64,000 nucleotides of DNA from Azospirillum brasilense (GCF_007827815.1 NZ_VITH01000006.1:372001-436000), one strand, 5' to 3'. Shown: positions 44,438-54,161, numbered from the stretch's first letter. Notes: generated from the sequence alone by a model not told the origin. A program made the numbers and translations.

Positions 44438-45535
44438 TTACTGGAAGGGCAGGGCCGTACTGGTGCCGCGGCTGGCCCTTCGCATCGCGCATTTCAGTTC
44501 CCGTTCCAACGTGTCCGCGCGATGCGCGGCGGTGTGGTGTTCCAGGATTCGCCGCCGGGCCCTTGCGCCCATTGCTTGGCGGGTGTTTTCGTCCAATTGG
44601 TGAAGGGTGTGCAGAACGTCGCCCGACGTATGGGCGAAGATGATCTCGCGATTTGGCTCCAGCAGCGCGTCCAGGCCGTCCCAACAGTCGGAGATGATCG
44701 GAGTGGCGCAGGCAGCGGCCTCGAACAGCCGGACGCTGGGACTGTGGCCGGTGCGGATCATGTCCTCGCGCGTCACGTTCAAGGTGAAGCGGCTGGCCGC
44801 ATAGAAGGCAGGATGCTCGGCTGGAGGAACATGATGCCGACGTTCAACATTTCCGGGCCAAGCGATCCCGTCGGGGTATTGCGGACCGGCGACGACGAAG
44901 CGCAGCGACGGCGCACGCCGGGCCGGCTCCAGCAGCAACCGCTCCAGCGTCGGTTGCCGGTCGGGGCTGTAGGTGCCGAGATAGCTCAGATCCCAGCGCT
45001 TGGGCATAGGCAGGGGCACGTAGGCGTCGGCATCCACGGAGCAATGAAGCGCGCGCGCCGCCGGAGAGCCGTAGCGGAACTCCAGCCGCTCCAGCGTCGG
45101 TCCGCCCGTGAAGGAGAAATACACATCATAGCCAGGAATGAGGGCAGGGGAGAGATACTCCTCGTCGCCGCGTTCCAGCTTCGCCAGGGTCACCGGCGTG
45201 TCGATGTCGTAGAAGGCGACGATCCCGTGTGCGGTTTCCTGCGCCCAGCGGCCGACGGTGACGCCGTCGGGCACGTAGGAACCGACGAGCACCGCGTCGG
45301 CCCCCTCGACCATTCCGGCCCACCGCCGCAGGTCGGCAAGGTCCTCGTAGAAGGCTAGCCGGCAATAACCGGGATCGGCGAGATCACGATTCTGCGCGTA
45401 CCAGGGAACGTCGCGCTCCAGGAACAGGATGTCGTGGCCACGCGCGGCGAACGCCTTGAGGAGGGCGCGGAAGGTGGTGGCGTGGCCGTTGCCCCAGGAA
45501 GAGGACAGGCTCAGCCCCAGCACGACGAGCTTCAC
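44438..45535 (-). CDS. CgeB-like glycosyltransferase 3
   Basis: 365 aa, starting at GTG 45535 with AAAGGAG 8 bp before. N-terminal Rossmann half (KLVVLGLSLSSSWGNGHATT, then GHDILFLERDVPWYAQNRDL) and C-terminal half with the CgeB-type signature (RTGHSPSVRLFEAAACATPI, then ISDCWDGLDALL). Such proteins are GT-B glycosyltransferases. Its GTG overlaps the stop of the previous gene. Last gene of the left operon; ends near the DUF1003 gene. Confidence 0.88.
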   Translation of the reverse strand: MKLVVLGLSLSSSWGNGHATTFRALLKAFAARGHDILFLERDVPWYAQNRDLADPGYCRLAFYEDLADLRRWAGMVEGADAVLVGSYVPDGVTVGRWAQETAHGIVAFYDIDTPVTLAKLERGDEEYLSPALIPGYDVYFSFTGGPTLERLEFRYGSPAARALHCSVDADAYVPLPMPKRWDLSYLGTYSPDRQPTLERLLLEPARRAPSLRFVVAGPQYPDGIAWPGNVERRHHVPPAEHPAFYAASRFTLNVTREDMIRTGHSPSVRLFEAAACATPIISDCWDGLDALLEPNREIIFAHTSGDVLHTLHQLDENTRQAMGARARRRILEHHTAAHRADTLERELKCAMRRASRGTSTALPFQ

Positions 45536-46626
45536 GCCGCGCTCCTTTCCCGCAGCGCCGCCAGGGCTTCGCGCAGCAACACGTCGACCTCCGCGCCGCG
45601 CCGTGCGTAGGTGTGTTCCGCAAGGGTGCGCCGCCGCGCGGCATCGCCGATGGCGCGGGCGCGGGCCGGAGTGAGGGCGCGCAGATGATCGGTCACGTCC
45701 TGGCCGTCGCGGGCGACGAGGATCTCCTCGTCCGGGGCGAGGAACAGTTCGACCCCCGTCCAAGCGTCGGTGATCAGGCAGGCCGCCGCTCCGGCAGCCT
45801 CGAACACCCGCGTGGCGGGAGAGAAGCCGACCTCGGCCATGCTGTCGCGGGCGATGTTCAGAACCGCCAGCGCCGAGCTGTTGAAGGCGTTGTGGTCGGC
45901 GGTGCCGACATGGCCGATGTGGGTGACGTTGGCCGGCAGCCCCTTCGTCTCCCAGCCGCTGCCGCCGATGGTGTAACGCCCCTGCGGGTTGCGCGCGGCG
46001 GGCTCCAAGAAGAAGCGCTCCACCCGCTCCTCGCGGTCGGGCAGCCGGTTGCCGAGAAAGCTGAGATCGGCGGCGAAGCGCGGTTGGGGAGGTGCCGGCT
46101 GGTGCGTCGCCGGGTCCAACGCGTTGTAGATGGGGCGGCACAGGCGGGCGCCCATCGCCTCGTAGGCCGCGACCACCGGCGTGCCGCCGCCATAGGTCAG
46201 CACGGCGTCGATCCGCGGCAGCCGACGGCGCAGGGGATGATCCGGGGCTTGCCGAAGTTCGGCCAGGGTGGCGGGAGCGTCGACATCCCAATAGACACGC
46301 AAAGCGTGGGGACCGGCGGCATCCATCACGCCATCGAGCAACTCGTCGTCGAAGACGCCGACGCCGTTCGCCTTTACCACCACGTCGGCCTCGGCGGCAC
46401 GGGCGATCACGGTGCGGCAGGCTTCGGCGGTGGCCTCGTACACCACGACGCTGGCCCAGCCGGGCGGCTCGATGTCACGGTGCCTCTGGCGGTCGAAGGC
46501 GTCCGGTTCGTAGAAGGTGACGTCCCAGCCCCGCTTGGCGAGTTCGCTCAGCATGCCGCGATAGTAGGTGGCGGCGCCGTTCCAGTAGGAGGAAAGCAGG
46601 CTCGAACCGTAGAAGGCCATCTTCAT
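45532..46626 (-). CDS. CgeB-like glycosyltransferase 2
   Basis: 364 aa, same family as both neighbours: starts MKMAFYGSSLLSSYWNGAAT, C-terminal signature EVGFSPATRVFEAAGAAACL followed by ITDAWTGVELFL. The middle DLSFLGNRLPDREERVERFF matches the corresponding DLSYLGTYSPDRQPTLERLL of copy 3. 4-bp overlaps on both sides couple translation. Acceptor and donor sugar unknown. Confidence 0.88.
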   Translation of the reverse strand: MKMAFYGSSLLSSYWNGAATYYRGMLSELAKRGWDVTFYEPDAFDRQRHRDIEPPGWASVVVYEATAEACRTVIARAAEADVVVKANGVGVFDDELLDGVMDAAGPHALRVYWDVDAPATLAELRQAPDHPLRRRLPRIDAVLTYGGGTPVVAAYEAMGARLCRPIYNALDPATHQPAPPQPRFAADLSFLGNRLPDREERVERFFLEPAARNPQGRYTIGGSGWETKGLPANVTHIGHVGTADHNAFNSSALAVLNIARDSMAEVGFSPATRVFEAAGAAACLITDAWTGVELFLAPDEEILVARDGQDVTDHLRALTPARARAIGDAARRRTLAEHTYARRGAEVDVLLREALAALRERSAA

Positions 46627-47747
46627 CGGACAGGCTCCAGCATCGAAGAGGGGGCGGGCGTGCCGGCCAGAGCGGCGGCGATGGCGAGCAGCTCACGGGC
46701 GCGGTGGGCGCAGGTGTGGCGGGCGCGGATCGTTTCCAGGCCGTTGCGGACCAACGTGCCTCGGAGGTCGGCGTCGCCGTCCACGGCGCGCAGATGGGCG
46801 GTCATATGGGCCCCGTCGCGGGCGACCAGGAAATCCGTTCCCGGCCGGAACAGAGCTTCGCAATCGCTCCATGGCGCGCTGACCAATGGGATGCCGCAGG
46901 CCAGCGCCTCGAACACGCGGATGGTCGGGATGCCTGGCAGGGATTCGACGTAGAAACGGCGCGGCACATGGACGGTGACCCGATGGCGGGCGAAGGTCGC
47001 GGGCGCGCGGGCGTTGGGCAGCCAGCCCTTGTAGGCGATGCCGTGCCGCTTCAGCGTCGCCAGGGCTTCGGTGGGATAGCGCACGCCATAGACGTCCAGA
47101 GCCAGACCCGCGGCGCGGGCGGGAGCGAACAGAAAGCTCCCCAGCTCCTTCGTCCGCTCGCCATCACCCCAATTGCCGATCCACACCGCTCCGCTGCGCC
47201 GCTCCTCCCCGGGCAGCGGGTGGAACAGCCGGACGTCGGCGGCTTCGTGCCAGACGAAGACCCGATCCTCCCAGCCCCAGCGCCGGTACACGGCGGCCAG
47301 GGTTTCGCCGAAGGCCAGGACGCCATCGTAGCCGGAGAGATCGAAGGCGGAGATGGCTTTCGGATCACTGACCGCGCGATGGTGCGTGTCGTGGAACAGC
47401 AGGAGAAAGCGACCGCCCTGCGCCCGCGCTCGGCCCACCGCCGCGACCAGAGCCGGGTCGTTCCATTCATGGACGATGACCAGATCGGCCCCCTCGCACA
47501 GCGCCGCCGCGTCGGTGTCGGCCGTGAAGGTCAGCGAGGTCAGGTCCGGATAGGCGGTCCGGTAGGGCGCCAGCCCCGCTTCGCCATGATCGGCCAGCAG
47601 GTTCCGCAGACTCCACGCGCCCTCCGGCTCGAAGACGCGGACCTCATGGCCAAGGGTGATCAGCTCCCTCAGGACGCCGCGCAGGAAATGGGCGTTGCCG
47701 TGGTTCCAGCAGGACGCCAGCGAATGGGTGAAATAGACGATCCTCAC
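46623..47747 (-). CDS. CgeB-like glycosyltransferase 1
   Basis: 374 aa, GTG start at 47747 with AAGGAGG 8 bp before. Begins VRIVYFTHSLASCWNHGNAH; C-terminal signature ESLPGIPTIRVFEALACGIP followed by LVSAPWSDCEALF. Contains GAVWIGNWGDGERTKELGSF where copies 2 and 3 have DLSFLG/DLSYLG. The three paralogs share layout but are well diverged, so each probably adds a different residue. Confidence 0.87.
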   Translation of the reverse strand: MRIVYFTHSLASCWNHGNAHFLRGVLRELITLGHEVRVFEPEGAWSLRNLLADHGEAGLAPYRTAYPDLTSLTFTADTDAAALCEGADLVIVHEWNDPALVAAVGRARAQGGRFLLLFHDTHHRAVSDPKAISAFDLSGYDGVLAFGETLAAVYRRWGWEDRVFVWHEAADVRLFHPLPGEERRSGAVWIGNWGDGERTKELGSFLFAPARAAGLALDVYGVRYPTEALATLKRHGIAYKGWLPNARAPATFARHRVTVHVPRRFYVESLPGIPTIRVFEALACGIPLVSAPWSDCEALFRPGTDFLVARDGAHMTAHLRAVDGDADLRGTLVRNGLETIRARHTCAHRARELLAIAAALAGTPAPSSMLEPVR

Positions 47748-48886
47748 GCGACGGCCTCCTTGCGGGAGGGGGTGGAGGTGTGGCGGGCCAGGACGTTGCG
47801 GTAGAGACCGCGCATGCCGGAGGCCATCGACTCTATGCCGTATTGCCCGGCTTTGAGCCGCGCCGCCTCGCCGAGGCGCCCGGCTTCCCCCGGATCGTCC
47901 AGCAGGCGGCGGATCGTGGCGGCGAGGGCTGCGCTGTCCCTCGGCTCCACGAAGAGTGCGGCGCCGTCCCACAGCTCGCGGAAGGTCGCGATGTCCGACA
48001 GCACCAGCGCGCAGCCGGCCTGGGCGGCTTCAAGCACCGTCAGGCCGAACGGCTCGTAGAGCGCGGCGGAAGCGAAGACCGGTGCCCGCGCCAGCCACGT
48101 CGCGACCGACGCCGCATCCAGACGCCCGAGCGCCGCGGCGTGACGCAGGGTCCGGCGATTCCCGCCCGGACCTTCCAGCGAGCCGGCGGCGACCACCGGC
48201 ACCGTCAGCAGCGCCGCCGCCGCGTCCAGCGTTGCGATGTTCTTTCCATCGTCCCACAAGCGTCCGGCGGTGAAGACGAGACGCTCCCGTCCGCCCGGCC
48301 CACCGCCTGGAGGAGGACGGCGTCCGTTGCGCACCACCACCGGTGGCGGCAGACCATAGGCGGCGGCGGTGGCCTGCGCGAAGGCGGCGCTCGGCGCCGC
48401 CAGCGCATCGCAGGCTTGGTATCCCCGCTCCAGAACCTCGATCCGCCAGTGAAAGTCGCCCGGCAGGGCGCCGCCGCGCAGGGTGGCCCACCACGTCGCC
48501 AGACAGGAATGGCAGACTCCCACGACCGGAACCGTGAACCCGGCGTCCGCCGCCAGGGCCGGGCTGTTGAGGTGGACGAGATCCACATCCAACCGCCGAG
48601 CGAGCGTTCCCAGCGCTTCTGCACCGCGCCGGATCGCGGCCGGATCTTCCGCCATCCAGTCCAGCGGGAGGCCGGTGTCGATCAATTCCAGGCCGGGGAT
48701 GGCGCGCGCCGCCGCGGTCTGGTCCTCCTGCGGTGATGGCCCAAGCACCGCCAGGGTGACGCGCAGGCCGCCTGCCGCCAGTTCCTGCGCGAGGTCGAGC
48801 GCGTAGGTCCACACTCCACCCACGCTGTCCGCCGTCATCAACAGATGGGCGGGGGCTGCTGCCGGGGGCATCACCGGCAACCGCAT
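47744..48886 (-). CDS. GT4-family glycosyltransferase
   Basis: 380 aa. GT-B fold with the GT4 donor-site motif ASAALYEPFGLTVLEAAQAG, VFTAGRLWDDGKNIATL as start of the C-terminal half, and HLLMTADSVGGVWTYALDLA at the N-terminus. ATG 48886 has GGAGG 5 bp before; it overlaps the radical SAM gene by 16 bp. It may add the first sugar in the pathway. Confidence 0.9.
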   Translation of the reverse strand: MRLPVMPPAAAPAHLLMTADSVGGVWTYALDLAQELAAGGLRVTLAVLGPSPQEDQTAAARAIPGLELIDTGLPLDWMAEDPAAIRRGAEALGTLARRLDVDLVHLNSPALAADAGFTVPVVGVCHSCLATWWATLRGGALPGDFHWRIEVLERGYQACDALAAPSAAFAQATAAAYGLPPPVVVRNGRRPPPGGGPGGRERLVFTAGRLWDDGKNIATLDAAAALLTVPVVAAGSLEGPGGNRRTLRHAAALGRLDAASVATWLARAPVFASAALYEPFGLTVLEAAQAGCALVLSDIATFRELWDGAALFVEPRDSAALAATIRRLLDDPGEAGRLGEAARLKAGQYGIESMASGMRGLYRNVLARHTSTPSRKEAVA

Positions 48887-50178
48887 GCGGCCTCCAGCTC
48901 ATGCAAGGGCAGGGGCTCCTCCTCCTGAATGTCGCTCAGTCGCGCGAACTGGCGCAGATAGTGCTCGTGCGTCCTTTCCCATGCCCGGTCGTCCGGTTCG
49001 CCCCACAGGCGGCGGTAATCGGGCGAAGCGGGGTAGGGGTAGAGCGGCACCGGATCGTTGGCCCAGACACCGGCACCGCGCAGCCTCTCCCGCCATCGCG
49101 CGACGAGCCCGGCGTCGTCGCCGGCCATGGCGATCAGGTTGGCCTGGACGAAGGGCACGCTGCGCCGGGCGTGGATCAGGCGGTCGGCCAGTGCGTCGGT
49201 GCTCATGCGGCAGTTCTTGTCGAGCGCCGCGCGGCCCTCCTCGGTCAGGCTTTCCACCCCCGCCTCGATCGACACGCAGCCGGCGGCCCCCAGGAGGTCC
49301 AGCAGGTCGGGCTTCCACAGGTCGATGCGGGTCTGGATGCCGAACTCGACCGGACGCTCCACCAGCGCTTCCAACAGATCACGGCGGGGCAGGAAGATCT
49401 CGTCGATGAAATAGACGTAGCGCACGCCGACGGCGGTCAGCCGGTCGATCTCCTCCAGAACGATGGCGGTATCGCGGCGGCGGTACTGGTCGCGGAAGTC
49501 GATCTTGGCGCAGAAGGAACAGGAGTAGGGGCAGCCGCGCGACGCCTCGACCTCAGCCCCCGCGCCGAGCGGTTCGGTGCCGTAGCGGTGGTGATGGTGG
49601 GGGTGGCGCTCCAGCCATTCGGCGGGCCAGGACAGCGCCGGCAGATCGACGAAGCGGCCGGCGTGCGGGACGCCGGTGACGACGGTTCCGCCGCCGCCGC
49701 GGAAGGCCAGCGCCGGAACGCCGTCCAACCCTGGCTGGCCGGAATCCAGGCGGTCGGCAAGCCGTTTCACGACCTCCTCGCATTCGCCCCGCACGATGAC
49801 GTCCACGCCCAGCTTGTCCAGGGCTGCACCGGGGGTGGTCGATCCGTGCGGACCCACCGCGACGGTCCGGCCGCCGCGTCCATCCAGCGCCAGCAGGAAA
49901 TCACGGGGGATGCGCAGCTCCGGCGGGGCGCAACGCCAAAACAGGTAGGTCGGCGCGGTCGTCACCACGGTCACGCCGGGTGCGAAGCCGGCGACCCGAT
50001 CCGCCAGTTCGCCGTTCGACAGTCCCGTCAACGGCCCGTCGAGCAGCAGGACCTCGTGTCCGGCCTGCTCCAGCAGCGTCTTGCAGTAGCCCAGTTCGAG
50101 GGGAAGATGCGGCTCCCGGCAGCCGAAATAGATGCTGTGCGCGAAGCTCCAGGCCGGATTGACCAACGCCACACGCAT
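48871..50178 (-). CDS. B12-binding radical SAM enzyme
   Basis: 435 aa. N-terminal cobalamin-binding-type domain (MRVALVNPAWSFAHSIYFGC, then LPLELGYCKTLLEQAGHEVL) and radical SAM domain with VEASRGCPYSCSFCAK, the CxxxCxxC that holds the [4Fe-4S]-SAM cluster. The canonical DxHxxG of B12 proteins is not clear, as in many of this class. C-terminus ends ELEAACGCR. I recall a related subfamily located in glycan gene clusters, but did not verify it. Such enzymes methylate unactivated carbons or rearrange skeletons. ATG 50178 has GGAGG upstream. Confidence 0.9.
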   Translation of the reverse strand: MRVALVNPAWSFAHSIYFGCREPHLPLELGYCKTLLEQAGHEVLLLDGPLTGLSNGELADRVAGFAPGVTVVTTAPTYLFWRCAPPELRIPRDFLLALDGRGGRTVAVGPHGSTTPGAALDKLGVDVIVRGECEEVVKRLADRLDSGQPGLDGVPALAFRGGGGTVVTGVPHAGRFVDLPALSWPAEWLERHPHHHHRYGTEPLGAGAEVEASRGCPYSCSFCAKIDFRDQYRRRDTAIVLEEIDRLTAVGVRYVYFIDEIFLPRRDLLEALVERPVEFGIQTRIDLWKPDLLDLLGAAGCVSIEAGVESLTEEGRAALDKNCRMSTDALADRLIHARRSVPFVQANLIAMAGDDAGLVARWRERLRGAGVWANDPVPLYPYPASPDYRRLWGEPDDRAWERTHEHYLRQFARLSDIQEEEPLPLHELEAACGCR

Positions 50179-50215
50179 CACGTCGCCTCCACCAAGGCCG
50201 GTCCGGGCCGGCGGT

Positions 50216-51328
50216 TCATACCACCAGCCCCCGCGCTTCGAGTTCGCTCCGGGCCTCGGCGGCGTGATCCTGCGCCTCCTGCCGGGCAACCCATTCGGCG
50301 AGTTCGGCCAGCCCCTCGGCGAAATCCTGCCGGGCTTCGTAGTTCAGGACCGTCCGCGCCCTGCCCAGGTCGGGGATGTTGTGGCGGATGTCGCCAGCGC
50401 GCGCTTGGCCGGTGATGTCCGGAGCCAGGTCGGACCGGCCCATTGAGGCGGCCTGGAGCCGCGCCAGCTCCTCTACGGTGCGGTCCTCGCCGGACCCGAT
50501 GTTGAACACCTCACCGTTGGCGGTCGGCTGGTCGAGCGCCAGCAGGACAGCGCGTGCCACGTCGCCGACATGCACGAAGTCGCGCCGCTGACGGCCATCC
50601 TCGAAGATCATCGGCCGCTGACCGTTGGCGATGCGCGAGGCGAAGATCGCCAATACCCCGGTGTAGGGGTTCGACAGCGCCTGCCCGGGGCCGTAGACGT
50701 TCCAAAGCCGCAACGCCGCCCCTTCCATCCCGTATTGGGCGGTGAGCGTCAGGGTCAGCCGCTCCTGCACGTATTTGCCGATGGCGTAGACGGACCTGAG
50801 GGCCGGGCGCTTGCTCTCCGGCGTGGGGACGGGGATCAGCGGCCGTCCATCGGAATCCAGCGGGTCCCAGGAACCGTCCGGGTTGCGCGCGCCGCGCACC
50901 ACATCCTCCATCGGCGTGCCGTCGGCGGTCCGGTACAGCCCCTCGCCGTAGATGCTCATCGAGGAGGCGACCACCACCCGGCGGACCGGTCGGTCGATCA
51001 ACCGTTGGAACAGCACGGCCGTCCCGTGGTCGTTCACCGAGGTGTAGCGGTCCACCGCGTACATGCTCTGGCCGACACCGACCTCGGCGGCGAGATGGAT
51101 CACGCAATCCACTCCCTCCAACGCCCGACCGACCATGGCCTCGTCGCGTATGTCCCCGATCAGCAACTCGACGTCCGGGTCCAGTTCGCCGGGCCGCGTC
51201 CGGGTGGGATGGACCTGCGCGATCAGACTGTCGAGAACCCGAACCCGGTCGCCGCGGGCGAGGAGTGCCCTGGCGACGTGGCGGCCGATGAAACCGGCGC
51301 CACCGGTGACAAGAACGGATTCTCCCAC
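50216..51328 (-). CDS. NAD-dependent sugar epimerase/dehydratase (extended SDR)
   Basis: 370 aa. NAD motif VTGGAGFIGRHVARALLARG at the N-terminus, catalytic YAIGK with SSMSIYGEG upstream, and ALRLWNVYGPGQALSNPYTG near the substrate. Nucleotide-sugar 4-epimerase or 4,6-dehydratase type. It has an insert of about 35 residues between SSMSIYGEG and YAIGK containing SWDPLDSDGRPLIPVPTPES. First gene of the left operon. Confidence 0.92.
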   Translation of the reverse strand: MGESVLVTGGAGFIGRHVARALLARGDRVRVLDSLIAQVHPTRTRPGELDPDVELLIGDIRDEAMVGRALEGVDCVIHLAAEVGVGQSMYAVDRYTSVNDHGTAVLFQRLIDRPVRRVVVASSMSIYGEGLYRTADGTPMEDVVRGARNPDGSWDPLDSDGRPLIPVPTPESKRPALRSVYAIGKYVQERLTLTLTAQYGMEGAALRLWNVYGPGQALSNPYTGVLAIFASRIANGQRPMIFEDGRQRRDFVHVGDVARAVLLALDQPTANGEVFNIGSGEDRTVEELARLQAASMGRSDLAPDITGQARAGDIRHNIPDLGRARTVLNYEARQDFAEGLAELAEWVARQEAQDHAAEARSELEARGLVV

Positions 51329-51640
51329 GAGCCCCTCCGCTGATGGACAGTGATGTCTATGTCAGCTATTTCTGGTTGTGCTAGGTATGTATAAAATTGC
51401 CATCAATTGCCACGATTCTTCTTTGAAAAGAAATACAGCTTTTCACTTGCATGCGCGAGACATCGCTATGTTCGCTTCGTGAAAAGAAGCGCGATCACGT
51501 CAATGTTAACATAGCCGTTGAACTTTCAGCACCTTATCCAAAGGGCGTGGTCAGATTGGACGATCTTCCAGCAATTATTTTTCCAAGATACAAATACCAT
51601 TCCGGTCCATTAAGATAATTTTCGGGACAAGGAGAATTTC
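51329..51640. other. Shared divergent control region of the glycan/inositol locus
   Basis: 312 bp, notably AT-richer than all flanking genes. It carries the TGAAAAG dyad cluster (51424-51491) and must contain both promoters. No coding potential seen. Confidence 0.6.
51424..51491. promoter_or_regulatory. TGAAAAG dyads (candidate operators)
   Basis: TGAAAAG (51424-51430) pairs with CTTTTCA (51439-51445), a 22-bp dyad. TGAAAAGAA recurs at 51480-51488 and CGCTTC/GAAGCG (51473-51478, 51486-51491) forms a second dyad overlapping it. About 100-200 bp before either start, the place for a shared regulator. Confidence 0.5.
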
Positions 51641-52744
51641 GTGACTGGGAAAAAGCTGCGGGTGGCGATTGCCGGTGTCGGAAATTGCGCTTCATCCTTC
51701 GTGCAAGGTGTAAGCTATTATGCCGATGCTCACGCTAACGAGCCGCCACCCGGGCTGATGACGCTCGATCTCGGTGGCTATCGGGTCAGCGACATCGAAA
51801 TATCCGCCGCTTTCGATGTGAACGCCACCAAGGTCGGACGGGATTTGTCCGACGCTATTTTTGCCCCTCCGAACAACACGTGCCGCTTCGCAAGCCCGTG
51901 TGCTTCGGGGGTGCACGTGGAGCGCGGTCCGACACTGGACGGCATCGGCCGCTATTTGGCCGATGACATTGAGGAGTCGGGGGAGGCACCGGTTGCCATC
52001 GCCGAGTCCCTACGCCGCTCAGGCACCGATATCCTGGTGTCTTATCTGCCGGTCGGTTCGCAGCGGGCCACGGAGTTCTATGCCGGGCAGGCGCTGGAGG
52101 CCGGCTGCGCCTTCGTCAACTGCATCCCGGTCTTCATAGCCTCCGACCCGGGTTGGGCGAAGCGGTTCGAGCGGCACGGCCTGCCGGTCATCGGCGACGA
52201 CATCAAGAGCCAGATGGGTGCCACGATCATCCACCGCGCGCTGGCGAACCTGTTCCGCGAGCGCGGCATCCGGCTCGACCACACCTATCAGCTGAACTTT
52301 GGCGGCAACACCGACTTCAAGAACATGCTGGAACGCGAACGCCTGGAATCGAAGAAGATCTCGAAGACCCGTGCCGTCACCAGCCAACTGGACGTGCCGC
52401 TCGACGCGGACGACGTCCATATTGGTCCCAGCGATCATGTGCCCTGGCTGGCCGACCGGAAATGGGCGCACATCCGCCTGGAGGGCACCGCCTTCGGGGG
52501 TGTGCCCCTCAGCGTGGAACTGAAGCTGGAGGTCTGGGACAGCCCGAACTCCGCCGGCATCGTGATCGACGCGGTGCGCTGCGCCAAGCTGGCGTTGGAC
52601 CGGAAGATGGCCGGGCCACTGATTGGACCGTCGAGCTACTTCATGAAATCGCCTCCCGAGCAGTTCACCGACCATGAAGCGCGCGACCGCACATTGCGCT
52701 TCATCGCCGGCGAGGCAGCGGCCGGCCCGCGCTTCCGGGCGTGA
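51641..52744 (+). CDS. ino1: myo-Inositol-1-phosphate synthase
   Basis: 367 aa, close to the short actinobacterial-type Ino1. Converts glucose-6-phosphate to inositol phosphate with NAD. N-terminal [20 protein letters not shown], then [39 protein letters not shown] and [20 protein letters not shown] are diagnostic. Start GTG 51641 with AAGGAG 7 bp before. First gene of the right operon. Inositol biosynthesis is uncommon in proteobacteria, so a dedicated product is likely. Confidence 0.95.
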   Translation: MTGKKLRVAIAGVGNCASSFVQGVSYYADAHANEPPPGLMTLDLGGYRVSDIEISAAFDVNATKVGRDLSDAIFAPPNNTCRFASPCASGVHVERGPTLDGIGRYLADDIEESGEAPVAIAESLRRSGTDILVSYLPVGSQRATEFYAGQALEAGCAFVNCIPVFIASDPGWAKRFERHGLPVIGDDIKSQMGATIIHRALANLFRERGIRLDHTYQLNFGGNTDFKNMLERERLESKKISKTRAVTSQLDVPLDADDVHIGPSDHVPWLADRKWAHIRLEGTAFGGVPLSVELKLEVWDSPNSAGIVIDAVRCAKLALDRKMAGPLIGPSSYFMKSPPEQFTDHEARDRTLRFIAGEAAAGPRFRA

Positions 52745-53349
52745 GCGGCGGCGTGGAAACGATCCTGGTCCTGCTGCGTCACGCGTCGCATGACCGGCTG
52801 GGCTCCGTGTTGTGCGGACGCATGCCCGGCGTGACGCTCAGCGAGGCCGGCCGGCGCGAGGCCGACGCGCTGGCCATCACAGTGGCGCGTCACCGGTTCG
52901 CCGCCGTGCTGTCCAGCCCGTTGGAACGCGCCGTGGAAACGGCGGCCGCCATCGCCGCGTCACAGGCCTTGGCCGTGGAGGTGGAGGAGGATCTCAACGA
53001 ACTTGATCTCGGCGCCTGGGCCGGCATGCGCTTCGAGGACCTGCGCGGCCACCCGGCTTGGAATGTGTGGAACAGCGCGCGGTCGCATGCGCGCCCACCT
53101 GGGGGCGAAACGATGCTGGAGGCTCAGACCCGGATGACGCGCTGCATTGAGCGGCTGCGCCGCCGGTACGCTGGCGGGACCGTCGCGCTGGTCAGCCACG
53201 CCGACGTCATCAAGGCGGCGCTGTCCCACGCCTTGGGGCTTTCCGTGGATTTCCACGCCCGTTTCGAGATCGCTCCAGCATCCCGCAGCGTGCTGATTGC
53301 CGGGGAATGGGGCCTGAAGGTCCACAGCATCAACGAGGCGGCGGAATGA
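52741..53349 (+). CDS. Histidine-phosphatase family protein
   Basis: 202 aa. Catalytic phospho-histidine in [11 protein letters not shown] (RHA instead of RHG), second His in [23 protein letters not shown] at 52741 overlaps the ino1 stop; a second GTG at 52753 is possible. A simple role is removal of the phosphate from inositol phosphate, which would make it a functional partner of Ino1; this is inferred from coupling. Similar proteins are also found in mycothiol-type pathways. Confidence 0.88.
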   Translation: MSGGVETILVLLRHASHDRLGSVLCGRMPGVTLSEAGRREADALAITVARHRFAAVLSSPLERAVETAAAIAASQALAVEVEEDLNELDLGAWAGMRFEDLRGHPAWNVWNSARSHARPPGGETMLEAQTRMTRCIERLRRRYAGGTVALVSHADVIKAALSHALGLSVDFHARFEIAPASRSVLIAGEWGLKVHSINEAAE

Positions 53350-54161
53350 CGAATCTGACGACCGATCAAATCCGCGCCCGGGTCGCCGCGCTGGGGGATT
53401 GGTTCCACAACATCAATCTGAACGGCGTCAGCACCGCCCCCGACCACTTCCTGCACGATTACCCGAACGTGAAATGGCGACGGTTCGCCCATGCGGTCCC
53501 GGAGGATCTGAGCGGCCTGACGGTGCTCGACATCGGCTGCAACGGCGGCTTCTACTCCATCGAGATGAAGCGGCGCGGCGCCGAGCGGGTGGTGGGAATC
53601 GACTTCGACGACCGTTACCTCGCACAGGCGCGCTTCGCCGCCGAAGTGACCCGCCAGGACATCGAGTTCCGCAAGCTGTCGGTTTACGACCTCGCGTTGC
53701 TGGGGGAGCGGTTCGACGTCGTCTTGTTCATGGGGGTGCTTTACCATCTGCGCCACCCGTTGCTGGCTCTCGACCTGATCCACGAGCATGCCGCCCGTGA
53801 TCTGATGATCTTCCAATCGATGCAGCGCGGCTCCGAGACGGTCGAACCGGTGGGCGCCGATTACGATTTTCGCCAGCAGGACCATTTCAACACGCCCGGC
53901 TATCCGAAGCTGCATTTCATCGAACACCAGTATTCCGGCGATTGGACGAACTGGTGGGTCCCGAACGCCGCCTGCGCCGAGGCCATGCTGCGCAGCGCCG
54001 GCTTTCGGATCGTCGAGCATCCGGAGCAAGAGGTCTATGTCTGCCGCCGCGCTCCACGGCCGACGGAGGCGGGCGCCGTCTATCCCGCCCTGCCATCCAC
54101 CGCCGCACCATCCGCCGGACCGGCACCGGCAAACCACGCCAGGACGGGAAGCCAGGGATGA
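53346..54161 (+). CDS. SAM-dependent methyltransferase
   Basis: 271 aa. Class I fold with SAM motif LTVLDIGCNGGFYSIEMKRR and GIDFDDRYLAQARFAAEV; N-terminal DWFHNINLNGVSTAP resembles CmoB-like and DUF1698 methyltransferases. The C-terminal 35 residues are Pro/Ala-rich. ATGA overlap with the phosphatase gene. O- or N-methylation of a glycan is plausible. Confidence 0.9.
   Translation: MTNLTTDQIRARVAALGDWFHNINLNGVSTAPDHFLHDYPNVKWRRFAHAVPEDLSGLTVLDIGCNGGFYSIEMKRRGAERVVGIDFDDRYLAQARFAAEVTRQDIEFRKLSVYDLALLGERFDVVLFMGVLYHLRHPLLALDLIHEHAARDLMIFQSMQRGSETVEPVGADYDFRQQDHFNTPGYPKLHFIEHQYSGDWTNWWVPNAACAEAMLRSAGFRIVEHPEQEVYVCRRAPRPTEAGAVYPALPSTAAPSAGPAPANHARTGSQG

Noticed and set aside
53942..54157. Upstream extension of the GH-like gene
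   Set aside because: Lies wholly inside the methyltransferase gene in another frame, Arg-rich and unlike protein.
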